A stretch of 8,481 bases of DNA from VAZQ01 sp040510815 (lineage in GTDB: Bacteria; Pseudomonadota; Alphaproteobacteria; Rhizobiales; Xanthobacteraceae), in NCBI GenBank assembly GCA_040510815.1, contig JBEVIH010000231.1, positions 1-8,481 of the forward strand. Reading direction: 5' to 3'. A program made the translations under genes and the position numbers. The notes beneath the pieces were generated by a model. The model did no database searches and was not told the DNA's origin. It saw nothing but the letters and a program-made list of their open reading frames with translations. Below are positions 5,932-8,481 of the stretch, piece by piece (position 1 is the first letter of the stretch; every line of letters starts with the position of its first letter).

Positions 5932-7212
5932 ATGCTGGAATCTGGAGCGAGTACCGCGATTGCGCTGGACATCAGAACGCTGTTCGTCGTCGCGACCTGC
6001 ATCACCCTGCTCCTCGGCGTGCTGCTGCTGTTCGCCTGGGCACAGGATCGCATCCATGCGCTGGCCTGGCTGGGAGCCGCCTACCTGATCGGCGGATTTT
6101 CGGTTGCCGCATGGGGCATGCCGAGTTCCTTTTCGCCGGCGCTGCCGACTGGCATTGCCAACGCCCTGCTGTTCCTTGCCTTCGGCATGATCTGGAACGC
6201 GGCGCGCCTGTTTCACGGTCGCCCGAGTCGATGGGGCGCGACGGCCGGCGGCGCGACCGTCTGGCTCGCTGCCTGCATGGTGCCGGAGTTTGCGCAGTGG
6301 CCGCCCGCACGGATCACTCTGAGCTCCGTGATTGTCTCAATTTACGTGTTCCTCACCGCGGCAGAGCTCTGGCGTGAGCGCCGCAAGACGCTGTCGCGTC
6401 GCTGGCTCGCCATGTTCGTGCCGATCCTGCTCGGCGCCGTGTTCTTGTTTCCGATCCCGCTGGCAGGTCTGCTTCCCTCGGATCATGACGCGGTCAGCCT
6501 GGCGAGCGGCTGGATGGCGCTCTTCGTGATCGAGACCATGCTCTATGTGGTGGGCACTGCGTTCATCGTGCTCGCGCTCGCCGAGGAGCGGGCGGTACGG
6601 GTCCATAAGGATGCCGCATCGACCGATGAACTGACCGGATTGCTCAACCGGCGTGGCCTGCTCGCCTCGGCACAGCGGCTCATCAATCGGCGCGCCGACA
6701 GTCATGAGCCGGTGAGCGTTCTCATGTTCGACCTTGACCATTTCAAATCGGTCAACGATCGCTTCGGCCATCTGGTCGGCGATGAGGCATTGCGCCTCTT
6801 TGCTGCAACCGCCAACGCCAATCTGCGCGCGTCCGACCTCATCGGACGCTTTGGCGGAGAAGAATTCGTGGCCGTCTTGCCGAGCCCGCTTGCCGATGCG
6901 GCGGCTGCGGCCGAGCGCGTGCGCACCGCCTTTGAGGCGGCGGCGGTCAGCGTCGCTGGTTGCCACGTCGGTGCCACCCTCAGCGCCGGAGCGGCCTCCG
7001 GCGCCCCCGGCGCCGACATTGCTTCGCTGCTCATGCGAGCCGATAGCGGGCTCTACCGCGCCAAAGCCAACGGCCGCAACAGGGTCGAGGTGGCGGAGGA
7101 GGAGATGAAAACGATCTTCACCACTGCGCCGCCCGGACACCAAGACGAAGCGGTCGGGCATTGGTGCCTGCCGGCGCCGGCGCCGGCGAGCAAACCCGCT
7201 CTGGCGGCCTGA
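5932..7212 (+). CDS. Membrane-anchored diguanylate cyclase (GGDEF domain)
   Basis: A 426-residue protein predicted to make c-di-GMP from two GTP. The N-terminal half (about 15-216) has six or seven hydrophobic segments, e.g. around 15-36, 42-63, 73-92, 103-118, 128-146, 159-181 and 194-216, and no recognised sensor fold. The GGDEF domain covers about 228-385: DELTGLLNRRG (232-242), metal-binding D267 in FDLDHFK, and the active-site loop GGEEF (308-312). An RxxD inhibitory site (R299-D302) lies five residues before GGEEF, so product feedback is expected. There is no EAL or HD-GYP domain. A tail of about 40 residues ends in a Pro/Ala run. The start at 5932 is chosen for AGAGG 7 bases upstream; ATG 5881 is in frame but lacks a ribosome-binding site. 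It is followed after 48 bases by a PilZ gene, probably in one operon. Confidence 0.93.
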   Translation: MLESGASTAIALDIRTLFVVATCITLLLGVLLLFAWAQDRIHALAWLGAAYLIGGFSVAAWGMPSSFSPALPTGIANALLFLAFGMIWNAARLFHGRPSRWGATAGGATVWLAACMVPEFAQWPPARITLSSVIVSIYVFLTAAELWRERRKTLSRRWLAMFVPILLGAVFLFPIPLAGLLPSDHDAVSLASGWMALFVIETMLYVVGTAFIVLALAEERAVRVHKDAASTDELTGLLNRRGLLASAQRLINRRADSHEPVSVLMFDLDHFKSVNDRFGHLVGDEALRLFAATANANLRASDLIGRFGGEEFVAVLPSPLADAAAAAERVRTAFEAAAVSVAGCHVGATLSAGAASGAPGADIASLLMRADSGLYRAKANGRNRVEVAEEEMKTIFTTAPPGHQDEAVGHWCLPAPAPASKPALAA

Positions 7213-7260
7213 CGATGCCGCGCGCAATGCTGCTGCAATTCCGCAATCCGAGAGTGTCCC

Positions 7261-7518
7261 ATGGCTCTGTTCCAGCGGTCTGATCGCTTCCGCGACCTGC
7301 GAAAAAGTCCGCGTCACGATGTCCAATACCTGGCGCAGATCGACCTCGGCGGCAGCTCGGCGCCGGTCAGCTGCATCATTTGCGATATTTCCGGCAGCGG
7401 GGCAAAGCTGACGATCGGCGAGCAACACCAGGTGCCCGATGAATTCACGCTTTTGCTGCGGCGTCGTTGCCGGGTGGTGCGCCGCGACGACGGCCAGCTA
7501 GGGGTTCAATTCGTCTAG
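7261..7518 (+). CDS. Small single-domain PilZ protein (c-di-GMP receptor)
   Basis: An 85-residue protein consisting almost wholly of one PilZ domain. Both c-di-GMP-binding motifs are visible: RxxxR as RKSPR (14-18) and D/NxSxxG as DISGSG (42-47). The remainder has the alternating pattern of the beta barrel and ends in LGVQFV, typical of the last strand of the family. No second domain is present, so it would act as an adaptor that binds c-di-GMP and then a partner protein. It begins 48 bases after the diguanylate cyclase stop on the same strand, giving a producer-receptor pair. A weak GAGAG precedes the ATG by about 6 bases. Its downstream target is not identifiable here. Confidence 0.9.
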   Translation: MALFQRSDRFRDLRKSPRHDVQYLAQIDLGGSSAPVSCIICDISGSGAKLTIGEQHQVPDEFTLLLRRRCRVVRRDDGQLGVQFV

Positions 7519-7559
7519 AAAATCCGCCACTCCAACACGCCGGTTGAGGCCGCGCGCGC

Positions 7560-7592
7560 GAAACCGGTTCCCACTTTTTCCGGGACATGCGC
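7560..7592. repeat. Probable dispersed Rhizobiales intergenic repeat
   Basis: The element runs from GAAACCGGTTCCCAC through a T5 run to CCGGGACATGCGC. It closely resembles a short sequence (roughly AACCGGTTCCCACTTTT followed by GGGAtCATGC) that I recall as occurring many times between genes in Bradyrhizobium-like genomes. There is only one copy in this window, so the repeat status rests on memory, not on the sequence shown. It fills the gap between the PilZ gene and the ABC ATPase gene. Confidence 0.5.
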
Positions 7593-7604
7593 TAGCGTGG
7601 CGGC

Positions 7605-8481
7605 ATGAACAGCGTGAGTCCGGACATTGGCCGCAAGCCTGGCGGCGGGCGGCGAAAATTCGCGCCCTGGGCCGACCCCGCCGCGCGGCCGCTGGTGCGG
7701 TTCGAGGGCGTCAGCAAGCGCTTTTCCGGCACGGCCGCGGTCGACGGCGTGTCGCTCGACATTTTCGAGGGCGAATTCTTCGCGCTGCTCGGTCCCTCGG
7801 GCTGCGGCAAGACCACGCTGCTGCGCATGCTGGCCGGGCTCGAGACGCCGGAGGCGGGTCGCATCCTGCTCGACGGGCAGGATCTCGCGCCGGTGCCGCC
7901 CTATCGGCGGCCGATCAACATGATGTTCCAGAGCTATGCGCTGTTTCCGCATCTCACCGTCGCGGGCAACGTGGCGTTCGGGCTCAAGCAGGAGGGGCTG
8001 CCCAAACCGGAGATCGCGGCGCGGGTCGCCGAGATGCTGGCGCTGGTCAAGCTCGAAGGCTTCGGCGCCCGCAAGCCGCACCAGCTGTCCGGCGGCCAGC
8101 GCCAGCGGGTCGCGCTGGCGCGCTCGCTGGTCAAGCATCCGCGCGTGCTGCTGCTCGACGAGCCGCTCGCCGCCCTCGACAAGAAGCTGCGCGGGGAGAC
8201 GCAGTTCGAGCTGATGCACCTCAGGGAGCGGCTCGGGCTCACCTTCGTGATCGTCACCCACGACCAGCAGGAGGCGATGACGGTCGCCGACCGCATCGGG
8301 GTGATGAACCATGGGCGGCTGATCCAGGTCGCCACCCCGCCGGAGATCTACGAGCAGCCGAACTCGCGCTGGGTGGCGGACTTCATCGGCGAGGTGAACC
8401 TGATCGAAGGCAAGGTGGTCGAGGCGGGCGCGACCGCGACCACCGTCGCGAGCGCCAGCGCCGGAACGCTGCGCGCGAGCC
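7605..8481 (+). CDS. Polyamine-type ABC transporter ATP-binding protein, PotA/PotG-like (3' end outside window)
   Basis: An open frame of 292 codons that runs off the right edge. It is the ATPase subunit of an importer of the spermidine/putrescine class, powering uptake through inner-membrane permeases. All ABC motifs are intact: Walker A GPSGCGKTT (63-71), Q-loop Q109 (MMFQSYALFPHLTV), signature LSGGQ (161-165), Walker B VLLLDEP (181-187), D-loop AALD (189-192) and switch H219 (VTHDQQEA). The C-terminal TOBE region begins near residue 263 (GEVNLIEG). A 30-residue basic N-terminal extension with KFAPWADPAARP precedes the first strand, as I recall for PotG of rhizobia. The permease and binding-protein genes would be expected to the right. 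The start ATG at 7605 has only a weak ribosome-binding site. Polyamine specificity is inferred from family resemblance. Confidence 0.9.
   Translation, partial: MNSVSPDIGRKPGGGRRKFAPWADPAARPLVRFEGVSKRFSGTAAVDGVSLDIFEGEFFALLGPSGCGKTTLLRMLAGLETPEAGRILLDGQDLAPVPPYRRPINMMFQSYALFPHLTVAGNVAFGLKQEGLPKPEIAARVAEMLALVKLEGFGARKPHQLSGGQRQRVALARSLVKHPRVLLLDEPLAALDKKLRGETQFELMHLRERLGLTFVIVTHDQQEAMTVADRIGVMNHGRLIQVATPPEIYEQPNSRWVADFIGEVNLIEGKVVEAGATATTVASASAGTLRAS

Noticed and set aside
7171..7190. GC microrepeat (CCGGCG units) near the end of the cyclase gene
   Set aside because: It simply encodes the Pro-Ala run of the protein tail and is ordinary in GC-rich coding DNA.
6337..7428. 363-codon minus-strand frame opposite the GGDEF gene and PilZ gene
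   Set aside because: It has no recognisable domain and lies opposite intact DxLTGLLNRR, GGEEF and PilZ motifs on the + strand.
7515..8312. 265-codon minus-strand frame opposite the ABC ATPase gene
   Set aside because: The + strand carries every ABC motif in order and in frame, so the reverse frame is a shadow.

Overview
The window looks like chromosomal DNA from a GC-rich alphaproteobacterium, most likely Hyphomicrobiales (Rhizobiales; Bradyrhizobium/Rhodopseudomonas/Xanthobacteraceae-like). This rests on the base composition, the style of the PotG-like ATPase and the malonyl-CoA decarboxylase, and a short intergenic element at 7560-7592 that resembles a dispersed repeat I recall from that order. 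No mobile element, RNA gene or CRISPR array is visible.

Layout: the 3' end of a malonyl-CoA decarboxylase gene (1-341, +) converges on a short-chain dehydrogenase (354-1055, -). That gene is divergent from glpD (1172-2668, +). From glpD onward everything is on the + strand: receiver-only response regulator 1 (2907-3482), glpK (3523-5028), a paralogous receiver-only response regulator 2 (5215-5748), a membrane-anchored diguanylate cyclase (5932-7212), a small PilZ protein (7261-7518), and the start of a PotA/PotG-type ABC transporter ATPase that runs off the window (7605-8481).

How the genes may work together: GlpK phosphorylates glycerol and GlpD oxidises glycerol-3-phosphate to DHAP, so the two make a complete entry route into central metabolism. 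Unusually, two paralogous stand-alone receivers (about 56% identical by hand alignment, with a shared YYGPxPRKL tail) alternate with the glycerol genes. The second one leads into a c-di-GMP module of cyclase plus PilZ receptor. No histidine kinase, glycerol facilitator or GlpR repressor gene is present. A functional link between glycerol use and c-di-GMP signalling is inference from gene order only.

At the nucleotide level, a perfect 9-bp dyad has one arm covering the probable glpD ribosome-binding site. An 8-bp GC hairpin ends exactly at the GTG candidate start of glpK. The leader of response regulator 2 holds minimal upstream ORFs. No stretch over 300 bases lacks a gene; the longest gap is 2669-2906.
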